NCBI GenBank assembly: GCA_951640165.1
Contig: OX621234.1
Coordinates: 28,090,549 to 28,154,548 of the forward strand
Origin: Pseudoips prasinana
Lineage: Eukaryota; Arthropoda; Insecta; Lepidoptera; Nolidae
Length of the DNA stretch: 64,000 bases
Direction of reading: 5' to 3'
The notes beneath the pieces were generated by a model. It saw only the letters and a list, made by a program, of their open reading frames with translations, had not been told where the DNA came from and searched no databases. Each line of letters begins with the position of its first letter. The stretch's first letter is position 1. The translations under genes were made by a program, and so were the position numbers. Below are positions 10,131 to 21,429 of the stretch, one piece after another.

Positions 10131-12549
10131 TTAATGTATGGTTCCTAATTGATATTTTTGCAACTTTATTTTAAATTTAGACTTATTCATTTCTTCTCTG
10201 ATGTTTTTAGGTAAACTATTGAGTAGGTACGGGATACGTTTTTTTAAAGTTCTATCTCCATAAACATTTGTAACTCTCGGAACAATGAATTTCCCTGAGG
10301 TCATTGACCTTGTATTATATTTGTTACTTACTTTTCTAAGCATTGAATTATGCTCCTGTTTGCCATGATTGTTTCTTATAAGAAGGTATTTATGTTTTAG
10401 TTTTACGGGTAAAATGTTACAAATTTTGAATAGCTGGTAGTAGTTTTCTTTATATTTATTTTTTGTTTTTTTATCTACAAGTAGTTTTAAAAATCGGATT
10501 TGTATATTTTCCAGTTTGTCGATGTATGATTTAAATGTGAGGCCATAGCAATCAAGTGCATAATCCGTAATAGGTTCTACTAGAGATTTATATAACAGTT
10601 TTAATGTACATCTAGGAACCCGATAGCTTAAGTGATAGAATTTACCGAGCATCACCCTTAGTTTACTGCATATAAGAGCTACATGTTCTGACCAAGTGAA
10701 ATGTTCATCAATTTTCATACCTAAGTAAGTTACACAATTTACTCTTTGTATCGGTTTGCAACTACAATCAACGAGGTTATTGTGAATACATTTAAATGAA
10801 TGAGCGAATAATGAGCAAGGAGTTTCTTTTAATTTTAGGTATGGAGAATGTATGATTAAAAGTTTTGTTTTTTCGATGTTTAACACTATGCCGTTGTCAT
10901 GAGACCACCTCACAACAGCATCCACGTCTTTTTGAACAAGCTGATAGGTCTCCGCTAAGTCAGTACCGGCGCGCAATGCGCAAAGGTCGTCCGCGAACAT
11001 ATGCGTCGAGCAATATTGCAACACTTGACATAGGCTGTTTACATGCATTAAGTAGCAAGTTGGGCCGCATCCTGATCCCTGCGGTACCCCCCATCGAACC
11101 GGTTTCTCATCACTCAGCTTGTCTCCAATCTTTACTCGGTAAGACCGTGATGTGAGGTAGTCCCTAAACCATTTATTCAAAGGCTCCCGTACCCCACACT
11201 CCTCTATTGCATTCAATAATGTGCTCGTTTCTAAAGTTTCGAAGGCCTTTTTAAAATCAAAAAATACAGCAACAATAACTTTTTTATCATTTAAGTAAGT
11301 GTTAATCTCGTCAGTAAATTTAGACATTAATGTGTTTGTACTTTTTCCCTTTTGGAAACCATGCTGTGAATTATTTAATATGTTATTTGTGCTTAAGTAG
11401 TGTCCAAGTTGATTGACTATACATTTTTCTATGATTTTGTCCATGCTAGATAATATGGCTATTGGCCTATAGTTCGAATATGCTTTACGATCGCCTTTTT
11501 TATAAATAGGACGTATAATTGCTTCTTTGAGCTCATCTGGAAAAGCATGCTGTTCAACAGATAAGTTAATTAATTTGGAGACCACGGGGCTTATCCTGTC
11601 GCTGATTAGTTTAATATCCGACATTCGTATTAGATCGCTTCCAGGTGATTTTCTAGAATTCATATTTTTAATGACATTGCTTACGTAATTAGTGTTTACC
11701 GGTTGCCATCTCATACACCTATCTATATTTTGGACATAATCCTGCCTGCTCATCCATTTACTCTTACACACATGTTTAACTTGTTGAATTTCCTCGTTAA
11801 AAATAGAAGCGAACCGATTAGCTATGTGTTGAGTACCTCCCTGTGTACTCATATTAGATAATATCACTTTGTCTAAAGATTGTTTATTTTTCCCTAATAA
11901 TGTATTTATCTTATCCCATATCTTCTTTATATTTTTATTACAATTAATAATGCTCTGCCTATCATATTCATTTCTACATTTAGATATAATTTTATAACAT
12001 TTATTCCTGTATTTAGTATATTCTAACCTTTTGCCCATATTCTTGGGTTCGTTGCACCACACCATAAATAGTCTATCTCTCTCCTTTATCATATATTTTA
12101 ACTTGTTCGTTATCCAATTTTTATTATTTCTTAAACTGCACCGAACAATTACAGTCTTATAGGAATCATTGTAAATGTTAGTAAATATTTGCCTGAGTGC
12201 TTTGTATAATTCTAATGGACATTCAATATTCATTAGAGTATTAAAATTGGTGCATAATAGTTTCTCTCTAACTAAACGGTTATCAAGCACTTGACGTCGC
12301 ACGGTAGGTATACTAGTACGCTCAGAACAGCTATTAGACGATGCGCGGTTCCATTGCACTACGGCCGACACGGGAAAGTGGTCAGAAATTTTATGTTGAA
12401 TTACTGCCGAGTTAATTTGTGCAAGGGGTGCTCGAATGTAAATATGGTCTAAACATGATTCAATAATATTGCCCGTGACGATTTCTTTACGTGTTATTTT
12501 ATTTATACATTTGATTAATCCAAATTCGGCTAATAAGTTTTCGTATTCA
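10131..12549 (-). pseudogene. LINE ORF2, endonuclease end plus reverse transcriptase
   Basis: The frame is open from about 12549 to the TAA at 10131. It begins with the endonuclease tail (YENLLAEFGLIKCINKITR..., then LDHIYIR and the SDHFPVS motif), with no stop between there and the 746-codon stretch from 12371. RT motifs follow in order: PGSDLIRMSDIK, AIIRPIYKKGDR, NYRPIAILSS, FFDFKKAFETL (about residue 370 counting from 12371), GVPQGSGCGP, and the catalytic FADD in MFADDLCAL (about residue 459). The C-terminal region (VTYLGMKIDEHFTW..., then LLYKSLVEPITDYALDCYG) is complete. All RT residues I can check are present. The only lesion seen in ORF2 is the frame break near 12550. Confidence 0.85.
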
Positions 12550-12550
12550 A

Positions 12551-13149
12551 TTACTCAGGATCTCGGGTTTTTAACAAATTTATGTTTATATCTCCACAGT
12601 AAAGTATTTTAATATCTTTTGGCAAGCTATCTAAAATGTTACGCAATTCTGTAAAAAATTGTTTTATTTTATTCTTTTTATTTATTCTTGGAGGTCGATA
12701 TATGGATAATAAATAAATCGGATCTCTCCCGCCTTCGTCGAGCACAATGGGAACGCACTCCGCCGAACGCATACCGTGTGTATGCACCGTCTCGCTAACT
12801 CGAGCTGTCCATGTCGAGCGCGTATAAACTAGTACACCTCCCCCGGTTCGTTCAGTGCGTGTGAAGCTATGGATATTAAATCCCCTGATTTGATAAGCAC
12901 TTACCATTGAATAATTTATGTTAGGCTCGGTTAATACAAATACATCAATTTCTTTCAAATTGTTATCCAAAGTTACTAACAAATCGTTAAAGTTCTTTTT
13001 TAAAGATCTTATATTTACATGGAATATACAAAAATCATATTTAGTCTTTAGTGATGATAACCACGTGTACAAACATCCAACCTCGCTCGCTTTAACCGTG
13101 TCATCATCAGTAATACTTATAATATTATCTACAACCGTGAATTTTATTT
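12551..13149 (-). pseudogene. LINE ORF2, endonuclease N-terminal part
   Basis: The frame opens near 13149 (no ATG in frame; the first likely starts are GTG-like or the true start was lost). It runs through FCIFHVNIRSLKKNF, IDVFVLTEPNIN, GGGVLVYTRS, YLLSIYRPP and ILYCGDININLL, then hits TAA at 12551. These are the apurinic-type endonuclease motifs of non-LTR elements: N and E of the first blocks, and GDxN in CGDININ. The remainder of the endonuclease continues in another frame from about 12549, so a single frame change separates the two halves. Confidence 0.75.
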
Positions 13150-13209
13150 ATTAAATTAATCACTATAAACATACCCATTCATTATGAATGAAAAGGTATA
13201 GAAAGGGAA

Positions 13210-14133
13210 CTAATCTTTCGATTTGATCAAGTTACTAATATCATCTTCTGATCTCACCCAAACTGCCGTGTCACCGTCGCTTCTCTTCACTAGTATTTTA
13301 CCTTTGGTTACCCAGATGTACTTATAAAAGTTATGCAGTTCCCTCTTGGTATTCCAGAGTAAAGTTCGGGTAGATTTCGTTAAGTCCTCGTTGATGTATA
13401 CTTTATTCGTTTTTGTACCGCCGGTTATCATGTCACTCGTTATATCAACCAGTTTACGTCGAGCCGAAAGCCATGCATCGCGCGATTCGGTACCCGAGGT
13501 CTTGAATCCAACAATTATAGACGAGGATTTAATGCCTTGTTTACGTGGTTGATTACGTCTTACCCAATCGATGTCCTGGCAGCTGACATTAATTTTATCA
13601 GCAACTGTATTAACAATTTCTTTCACCTTTTCATCCGGCATCTGTTCAATACCCACAATCTCAATGTTGTGCTTGCGTGTAGATTGCTCGTAATCGTGCA
13701 ATTTCTGTTCTAAAGCAACGTTACATTTCTCCATATAGATGTATTTGTTATTTATGTTTTGTACCGTCTTTTCAAGTTTGTGATTTTTTTCTTTAGATTT
13801 GTTGTGCTCATTCAGAAGTAAGTCGTATTTTTCCGAAAGTAGGCTCATACTCTGTTTTATAGATTCCAGCTGTTTCGTTAATCCAGGTATTGCCCTGACG
13901 TTTTTCTGAATATCCTTCAGGATCTTATCCGAGACGCTTACGTCGTCTTCCTGTTCTTCAATCTCCGACTCATCATCCTCGCAGTTGTTGCAGTATATGC
14001 GGTTTTTACCGGCTTTCAAGTCAGCAGCCAGTCCCTTTACACAGCTTCTATGAAAAGTACCCTGACACTGGCCTTGACATAGAAAATGAGACCCCTTCTT
14101 GGAGAGTACTTTTTTACATTTTTGGCACTCCAT
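13210..14133 (-). CDS. LINE ORF1 protein: PHD-like zinc finger, coiled coil, L1-ORF1-like C-terminus
   Basis: 307 residues, intact, starting at ATG 14133. Residues C3, C6, C19, C23, H28, C31, C48 and C51 give a C4-H-C3 spacing, as in PHD fingers. An acidic stretch follows (about 52-66), then a long heptad-rich helix rich in K, E, L and N (~75-155). After that comes KHNIEIVGIEQMP with the basic-hydrophobic pattern of L1-type ORF1 RNA-binding domains, and a C-terminal domain ending NLIKSKD. PHD-type ORF1 proteins are known from CR1-like LINEs. The expected role is binding element RNA and forming RNP particles; that is inferred from family membership. The stop lies about 60 bases before the ORF2 frame opens. 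Confidence 0.8.
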   Translation of the reverse strand: MECQKCKKVLSKKGSHFLCQGQCQGTFHRSCVKGLAADLKAGKNRIYCNNCEDDESEIEEQEDDVSVSDKILKDIQKNVRAIPGLTKQLESIKQSMSLLSEKYDLLLNEHNKSKEKNHKLEKTVQNINNKYIYMEKCNVALEQKLHDYEQSTRKHNIEIVGIEQMPDEKVKEIVNTVADKINVSCQDIDWVRRNQPRKQGIKSSSIIVGFKTSGTESRDAWLSARRKLVDITSDMITGGTKTNKVYINEDLTKSTRTLLWNTKRELHNFYKYIWVTKGKILVKRSDGDTAVWVRSEDDISNLIKSKD

Positions 14134-14339
14134 TACAGTGATTTAAACACAATTTTTGTATGCACTTATTTTAATTCTCGTCGCATGCGGCGTAAGAGGC
14201 GCGAATAACACAACGCGTGCAGTGCGTACGAACTTGTCTGTCTAAAATTGAAATGGGTCCATCTTTCTAAATTATTGACAGCAACAATAGCCATACTCTC
14301 ATGCCAAGCTTCCCAAACTTGGTCGATTATGTTATATGG

Positions 14340-15240
14340 GGTGGTTAAACAACAAGGAAACTAGCAAGTAATTAAGCTAAAGAGTGATAATTTAATATAC
14401 TTGGAATAATAAAGCTGCATTTACGGCCGGTTATCCAAGTTAAGGGCTACCCACACAACAAAAAATATATTTTGTGCTGATCGAAATATTATAAAAAAAA
14501 GAACATATGCATGACCTAGCATCGTCATTGCTTGTACTTGACTCATAGATCTTTTTTATCAAAAGAAACCCGAAACGAATCCAGTTATATCTTCCCGATC
14601 CCTCGTTACTGGTAACAACACATGACAAAAAATAATAACAATTTCACTGACTGAACAACAACATTCTAAAAACAGCTTATTTAACGTAATTTTAAACAAG
14701 AATAGTAGCTATGAACAAAGCTACCCAAAACTCACACAAAAGTCTTTCACGATGGAACACCTATTTACCAGATACACTGAAACAAAGTAGCCGTACTAAG
14801 TCGAATCGCGTCTTAATCACTCCTATACAATAAAACCCTTATTTATTATTAACAGGCGGAGAGGAATCCGTGGTGGAGTCTCTGAGCTACCGCCACTTAA
14901 TTATTTGTAGGAATAGTAAGGTCGGAGGTCAGACTCGGACCTGCGCTGTAAACAATGTCGGTAACATAGAACGGATTATCTCCCGTACGGGGCCAAATGA
15001 GCCAACTGTTGCTTCATCCATCCATAAAAATTTGAATAGTTGCTCGTTGGACATGACTAGGACGGCAATGTGTACCAGTTATAGGTACCTTCATAATCTG
15101 GTTTCCCTGCATTATGTAGTAATGTTAGAGCCGGAAATATTTAGCACTCCTTATTAATGTTAACATTTTTCAGCAGCAAGGTTAAAATGGCGTTTATTTG
15201 AGATGGAGCGTAACATAATAAGATATGATAAGATAAATCT
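14340..15240. other. AT-rich stretch with no supported gene
   Basis: A 95-codon frame at 14870-15157 (MVESLSYRHLIICRNSKVGG...) resembles nothing I know. It lacks splice-flanked structure, so I do not call it. The stretch probably belongs to the region upstream of the visible ferlin exons, but nothing ties it to that gene. Confidence 0.3.
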
Positions 15241-15246
15241 TTATAG

Positions 15247-15660
15247 TAGGTATAAAAAACCGGCCAAGTACGAGTCGGACTCGCCCATGGAGGGTTCCGC
15301 AGCAGCAAATATTTCAGTTGATTAAATGAAAGGTAATTTGCGGTTTACGATTTTTGACGCATTAAAAAAAAACTACTTACTAAATCTCGTTCAAAGAATA
15401 CCTATCCATAGATACCCACATGTATGGGTACGATGAAAAATTTTTTTTTGAGGTTCAGTTCAGAACCCCCAGAGTTTTTCTAGTTTTGTGTGAATATCTT
15501 AATGCGGTTCAAAGAATACATCTACTTACCAAGTTTCAACAGTACAGCTCTTATAGATTCGGAAAAAAGTGGCTGTGACATACGGACGGACAGACAGACA
15601 GACATGACGAATCTTTAAGGGTTCCGTTTTTTGCCAATTGGCTACGGAACCCTAAAAAGA
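15247..15660 (+). mobile_element. 'GGTTCCGT' interspersed repeat, family D
   Basis: Starts 'accggccaagtacgagtcgg', passes 'ggagggttccg', contains 'ttgcggtttacgatttttga', then the 'gacggacagacagacagac' block, and ends 'ctacggaaccct'. The ends (agggttccg / cggaaccct) are inverted. A more complete copy runs in the opposite direction at 55215-55945, and a related shorter one lies at 53397-53660. There is no coding capacity, so it is a nonautonomous element. Its class is not clear from sequence alone. Confidence 0.65.
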
Positions 15661-17029
15661 TTATGTTTTCACGAGACAGGCTAGCCCTAGTGTGAAAGCC
15701 ATAAGAAATAGTTATGCTCCTTTTTGTATTTTTATTTGGTAACTAGACATAAAGATTTATGCAAATTTACTTATGATAATAAATTATTCTTATTCTTATA
15801 ATACGACAAAAAATAAATATACGAAACAAGGTGATAGAATAAGATTATAAAATTCATTCTCCGCCATGGGCTGGATATCATTACTACGCAATATTATTTT
15901 TATCATGGATGCAATTTTATAATGACTTGTTATGTTTATTATATTTATAATGATCAATGATTCCGGCAGACATTGTTCTGCCTTTAAAATATATAAAAAT
16001 AAAACAGAGTAGGTATTAGTTCGCAGCGTCGCCTACCGGGTCCAATTGTAAAGCTAAACCATTAAGGGTCAAACACACTCAATAAAATATACAAAATCGG
16101 TTCGGCCGTTATAAAGAACTGAAGCCACAAATTCATGTAAGGAGGATGCTATATAGCTACGGTTTATTATTTTTACTTTATTTTTACTTTTCTTATACGT
16201 CAGGAAACTTTTAAATGCCAGGTTGAAAAAAATGCATTTAAATTATTTAATCCGTTCTGTAGATAGCTACAAAAACCACTAGTCCACATATTATATTTAT
16301 CGCAAATTTTCTGAGTATATGGATAAAAGATCCTCATATAAATACAATGGCGTATGTTTCGCGGCTACGAAACGTGAGACAAATTAAACTAGAATCTATC
16401 AATAGTTTTAATCAATTATTTATATTATTTCTAACCCCCACGTTCCTGCTAGGCTAAAGGCAAATATAAGTGTTAAGCATGTTCGATTCTATAAACGTTT
16501 TTAATCTTCATGCTAATTCTAAATTCATACAATTCTAATAAAAAAGAAATGTTGTAAATCACGTGTTGCTTAATATAAAAAAGAAAAAGGAAGAACAGTT
16601 TGCTTCTCAACTAGTATCTGACATTACAAGCCCATTAATTTAATATGTGAACATAGATTTTATATAGTATTCACATGTTCCATACGAAATAATTGGCATA
16701 AATTTTATCTAAACACATTATTATTTCCTTACCAAATTACAGATAAATCCGTTAAGATAATTTTGAGAACATACTGTTAGATAGGACAGACAAATACTTG
16801 AAAGATGTCATGATTGCCAGTATCGATTTTAAATTGGATGTCTAGAATTTGCAAACTCACAAAAAACTAACCTAAAGTGATTTTACTAAAAAGCGTACGT
16901 GGAAAGCATAAAAAGCTTTGGGCTGACGACGCATAGCTTTTGGATCATAAATCAACTTGCAGGAACATTAAAAATTAACAAATTAAGTATTCATGCACGG
17001 CCTATGTTTAATTATGATTTTGTTTACAG
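15661..17029. other. AT-rich region, probable ferlin intron, with a Helitron-like remnant
   Basis: It holds a relic at about 15958-16160: 'ttccggcagacattgttctg' and 'cggttcggccgttataaag', related to the element at 40314-40569 but with lost ends. Otherwise no repeat or frame is supported. A polypyrimidine tract and 'tgtttacag' at 17021-17029 form the splice acceptor for the next feature. Confidence 0.45.
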
Positions 17030-17382
17030 GTGTTCGTGGATATGGAAGTGTATTACACACCACCACATGTCGTTATACCAATGCAGCCAACCCCATTCAC
17101 TCGGAGTGAGCCTCTGTCTCTAAAAGGTTCTACCCAAAGCATTCCGGGAGTCCATGGGTCCATGTCGGCAGTCCATGCGGGAGGTTCAACTCCAGGCTCA
17201 GCCCACGGATCACTGCCTGGTACTTCGCCAAAAGATAGTGACGATAATGGATTGGAAAACATTGAACGCAACATTGCTACGCTTGAACAACAGATCCGTA
17301 GAAAGGAGACTACTATTGATATGGACTTCTTGGAGGACTCACGAACTCACAAGTTCAAGGCCGCCGGAAAACGTTTCCTAAG
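17030..17382 (+). CDS. Otoferlin-like ferlin, exon 1 of 4 visible: end of C2A domain and linker
   Basis: The acceptor 'tttgtttacag' ends at 17029 and the donor is 'ag|gtattt' at 17383. The exon is 353 nt (117 codons plus 2 nt). It starts VFVDMEVYYTPP, which resembles the last strand of the first C2 domain in otoferlin (a V-E-V-R-Y type strand), so the first exon(s) must lie upstream and I do not see them. A low-complexity stretch rich in G, S, P and H follows (about residues 30-70), then an acidic-basic helix-like stretch (ENIERNIATLEQQIRRKET). It joins in phase to 20576 across a 3.2 kb intron. The GTG at 17030 is an internal codon, not a start. Confidence 0.8.
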
Positions 17383-17458
17383 GTATTTCAATATTTTATA
17401 ACTTGGAATTTTTCCAAAAATGCTCTATAGTTATGGTTAAAGTCAAAAATATAAAGTA

Positions 17459-17643
17459 CTAGCTGTCTCCCGCGGTTTTACCCGCGTTAAACTTTATACA
17501 TTATAGCCTATGTGTTAATCCAAGGTGTCAGCTATCTCCATACCAAATTTTATTAAAATCGCTCCAGACGTTTAGACTTGAAGAAGTAACAAACATACAC
17601 ACTCACACAGTCACAAACTTTCACCTTTATAATATTAGTGTGA
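17459..17643 (-). mobile_element. Complete short Helitron-like element (Lep1-type)
   Basis: On the minus strand it begins TCACACTAATATTATAAAGG at 17643 and ends in a GC hairpin (CGCGGG taaaa CCGCGG) followed by CAGCTAG at 17459. The flanks are A on the left and T on the right with no duplication, as expected for Helitron insertion into AT. It is 185 bp with no coding. It lies in the ferlin intron. Confidence 0.75.
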
Positions 17644-20575
17644 TTTTGCCTCATTACTGCCTCAGCGTCTTCATTCATCGGGTTCGATCAAGACAACTAT
17701 TTTGAATTAGTTCTGGAGTCTGGGTACTCCTAATTCGTCAACAACTATGTATATGAAGTATAAAAATAATATATATAATATATAAAAAAATAAAAATAGA
17801 GAAGATATCATTTGAACACTAAAACATAGAAAACCTAATAAAGGGCAATATACTTAACTGTTGTCTATAATAGATGGATGAATCTAACTCCACATTTTTT
17901 GAAAATTCTGTTATAATGGGACCTCTGCCTTAGATGAATTATTGAAGTTAAGGACATATATACAGCAGATGGTGCCATTTAATAATAAAATAATATACGG
18001 GGCAGTCTTTGGGGATGCCGATAGCAGTGAAAACTATTTTTTTTTCATGTCTCTTACTCAGAAAGTAAAGAATCATAGTAATTGCTTCCCTTCCTTGAGT
18101 GGGAATAAATTTTAAAAATTGTTATAAACAAATTTAGTTAGGCAGTCGGCTAAAATGATGCGGTCATGTGAGGCCAGTGTGAATTAAAAAAAAGACCCTC
18201 CGTCTTACGTATATTTGATCAGGTCATGTGTCTTGACGCGAGTTTTAACATTTTTTATCCATCCAAAAAAGTGCCGCCTAAGAAGATTTCACTTCAAAAA
18301 TTATATTCCTACATTGGAGATTTTATTAAATCGAATCTAATCGGGGGCCGGTGTCTAAAAACTTAGTTGATAAAATATTACATTAGATTTAAATAAATAA
18401 ATAAATAAAATAAATTTAATTATAATATGGGCGCAGTAGTAAAATATAATTTAACACGCAGGAGTAACTATCTGATCTACCGCGTAAGACACGTACCACG
18501 TACGTGATTTAAACAATCCTACAGCCTTAAACACGCTTACCAGATTTTACAGACATAAGCTATATCTATTGCGCCTGCGAAATCTGGTAGGCGATGTCTT
18601 TTTTATTTATTTATTATTTCACATTCATGTACAGAGAACTTTATTTAACTTTATTTTTTCCATTACAAAACAACAAATCGATAAACTTAACTATTTAATT
18701 ACATTAGACAAACTAGGCTACAAAGAAGAAGTATATAATATAAATAGATTATTAATATAAAAATATACTGGGTGTTAAAGTATTCCTCCGAATCTAGGCC
18801 ATGGAAAACGTGCCCGGAGGGCAGCAAGACCAAGTTGAAAAGCCATGCTTATTTATTATCTAAAGAGAAGGCTAGCGCTCTGGTCACGGGAGTAATCGAC
18901 TAAGGGCTTTGAAATTTGGCGATAAAGAGTTCGGGCCAAGTGCTTCGACCTCAAACAGTTAAAATTAGTAAATTCTGTATCAAATCAGCTTGTTCCGTCG
19001 CTTCATAAAATATGAATAAAATATTATATTTGTCAAGTATGGTGTATTGTTACGGGTGGAACGCTGTCATTTTGAACCTGATTAATAATAAGTGTATTAA
19101 CCTTTGTATGGTTGTGGAACCGCAGTTAATCGAAGTTTTAAATTTGAAACGTGTACTTGTGGCAGATATTAAGAGTAAAAAAAATCTCCTCGTTAAGTAT
19201 TCTTAAATCCAGCGGTTCCCCACCCTGGATTCGATTATGAGGGATACGTTTGAACGTACAGTGGCATCTCAATATAGTTCTTAATGAAAATGGTTCTTAA
19301 ATAAGTACATAAAAATTCTTGTAAGCGTTATGAAAAGTTACAACGCTCTTAAATTCAATTAAACTAGCTATCAGATAAAACTGAGTGGATTGAAATCGAT
19401 CTAACCAACACGTAATTCCGATGACACCGATAGGACGAAAAGTACTTTGACATAGGCTTCAAACTTATGACGAAGGGATACTACTATAATTTTATGGACT
19501 AATATTTTGAATACTGAATTCTGTTGATTTAATTCTAGGATTCAGTTTAATGATGTTTGAAAGATTTTTCTAGATGTGTCAGATAATGGCGATGCTGTAT
19601 CATTCAGTTAAATAATAATTACGTTTAAATCTGAGTTAACGTGCCTTTTTAGTTACAATGTCAATTTAATGAAAGATTTAGATAGAAATAAAAGTATTAC
19701 TTTATATTTTTAACTGAACTGCTTACTGTTGAACGATAAATTCGGGCAACAATAAGGTTCTCCTAAGCATATTAGGATTTATTTTATTTTTATATGCAGA
19801 AAAGTCTTACTTAAAATGCATTAAAGGTTGTTTTAGAAGAAGTAATATATTATGTTTCTCACACTCTCTTTAACAACATTTCATGTAGATGTCTGGGTTT
19901 AAAACTGATGTTGAGGGTTGGAAGTCTTTTGTAAGAAAGCGCCAAAAATAGATAAAGGGCAGTGCCTTTAACGTTTTGACTGCTACAGCCATTATATATA
20001 GATAAAAAGCCAAAATGGGCCCAGCATGCCACGGTTGGACTACATATTCGTAACCGTGACGTGATGGGTAGATTTTGGTATGTCATTTATACATGACTGT
20101 GATCAAAAGATTAAAAACGAAGATAAATATGGAACTTTGAAGAACTCCACTGGTATTTATGAGACAAACCTAAAAGAATTCGCAAAAGGCAGGATTTTTG
20201 CGTCAGGGGTTTAAAATAACTGTAACTATTCTAAGAAACATTTATTAGTGTTTTATAAATTTAATATTTCATTGGACACATAAAAACAAGATGAATAATA
20301 GGAAAAAATAATACTTTCCATCAAAACTTATCACAAACAATGTTTTGAGGTGATCTGAATTATGCTATTATTAAATGGAATGAAATCGTTAATTTAATAA
20401 AAAAAGTAAAATTTGCTATCATAAATTTAATGTTAAGCGGGTACGGAAAATCTAAAGATTTGAAAATCTGTATATCTAACAATTGTACTTCGTCGAAAAT
20501 ACCTATACCCCGTTCTATCTATAAATAAAACAAAATTTACAACAACAACCAATTTCATCTTAACCTTCTTTTCAG
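17644..20575. other. Ferlin intron, AT-rich with unassigned repeats
   Basis: It contains a (TAAA)n-like run at about 18384-18412 and a moderately GC-richer repeat at 18770-18960 ('gtgcccggagggcagcaag'). A possible SINE scrap lies at 17650-17750 ('catcgggttcgatcaag', a weak B box). Short open frames at 18569, 19012 and 19859 have no recognisable product. The intron ends with the acceptor 'ccttcttttcag' at 20575. Confidence 0.5.
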
Positions 20576-20839
20576 ACGTGGATTCACACTTGGCGCTGAA
20601 AAAGATCTGATGGACATGCCAGAACGCAAACGTCCTTCCACTCTAAAGACAGTCAAGACATTCATGCGCCTGGGCAGAAACCGCCATCGTGGCAGCAGCG
20701 GAGATGAGGAATTGGGTTTACTGGAGACACCGGGCCCCTCATCGGAGCCTGATCGTCCAATTAGCCAGATCTCAGTGTCCTCTGATGAAATTTTAGTTGA
20801 CGTTCGCTCTCCAACCGATACTCCTAAATTTAAAAGGCT
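20576..20839 (+). CDS. Otoferlin-like ferlin, exon 2 of 4: inter-C2 linker
   Basis: 264 nt between 'cttcttttcag' (ends 20575) and 'gtaagt' (starts 20840). Joined to the previous exon it reads KRFLRRGFTLGAEKD. It continues with a basic patch (VKTFMRLGRNRHRG), an acidic-serine stretch (SSGDEELGLLETPG) and ISVSSDEILVDV. Otoferlin has a matching linker before its second C2 domain (a K-L-G-K-N-R type basic patch followed by acidic residues). Phase: the first base completes an Arg codon; the last two bases (CT) wait for G from the next exon. Codon use is much less AT-rich than the surroundings, as expected for a conserved exon. Confidence 0.8.
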
Positions 20840-20879
20840 GTAAGTATAACTAATTTTTATCACAGAATCCAAAATTTCT

Positions 20880-21075
20880 CGACTGACGCACCGGTCCAGA
20901 ATATTACACTTAGTTTCCTGAGTTCGATTTCCGCGAAGTCAATTATTTGTGTGACCATAAATGCTTCTCCTGAATCTGGATGTAATTTGTGTCCATCAAT
21001 GATATGTTTGTAAAGTACCACGCATCACAGGGAATTTCATAGTGCAAGCGTTGTCTTTTTTAAAAAGGAGGAAGA
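20880..21075 (+). mobile_element. SINE family A in ferlin intron
   Basis: A B-box-like 'gagttcgatttcc', then 'attatttgtgtgaccataaa', 'tgaatctggatgtaatttg' and the tail 'tcatagtgcaagcgttgtc'. The same order as at 60548 (minus). The 5' head is eroded. Confidence 0.65.
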
Positions 21076-21429
21076 TAAAGATTAACAACTTTTATCTCTA
21101 TTATAATTCACATAAATACTCTTAACGGTGTTATGTGTTTCGTACATTACTTTATAATAATATGAACATTTTTTTTACTTAATAATTATTATGATACATA
21201 ATAATAATTATGATCACAGAACGGAAGGGAGAAGTGTCGGTAATCATTACAGCTTAGGCTTTCGAAATCGCTTACCATCAGACGAACCGAATGCTTGTTT
21301 GCCGACTTGATAGTTTAAATAAAATAGTAACATTTTATCAAATACTACTTACCAAGTTGCTGATGTTGTTTTACTTCTTCACGAGAGCTGTACGAGGATA
21401 ATGTAAAAGCAAATAATTCCCATCGATAT

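Larger units (their letters stand above)
9933..14260 (-). mobile_element. Near full-length non-LTR retrotransposon (Jockey/CR1 group)
   Basis: Order on the minus strand: short 5' UTR (14134 to ~14260), ORF1 (14133-13210), ORF2 (about 13149-10131, one frameshift), ~180 bp 3' UTR, and a poly-A seen as a T run at 9933-9950. It sits inside an older RTE-like copy (9357-9932). The 5' boundary is inferred from where ORF1-linked sequence stops and is uncertain by tens of bases. I could not find a perfect target-site duplication. Apart from the frameshift near 12550 it looks coding-competent, so it is likely a young insertion. Confidence 0.8.

Noticed and set aside
10865..11155. 96-codon plus-strand frame
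   Set aside because: Antisense shadow of the LINE reverse transcriptase.
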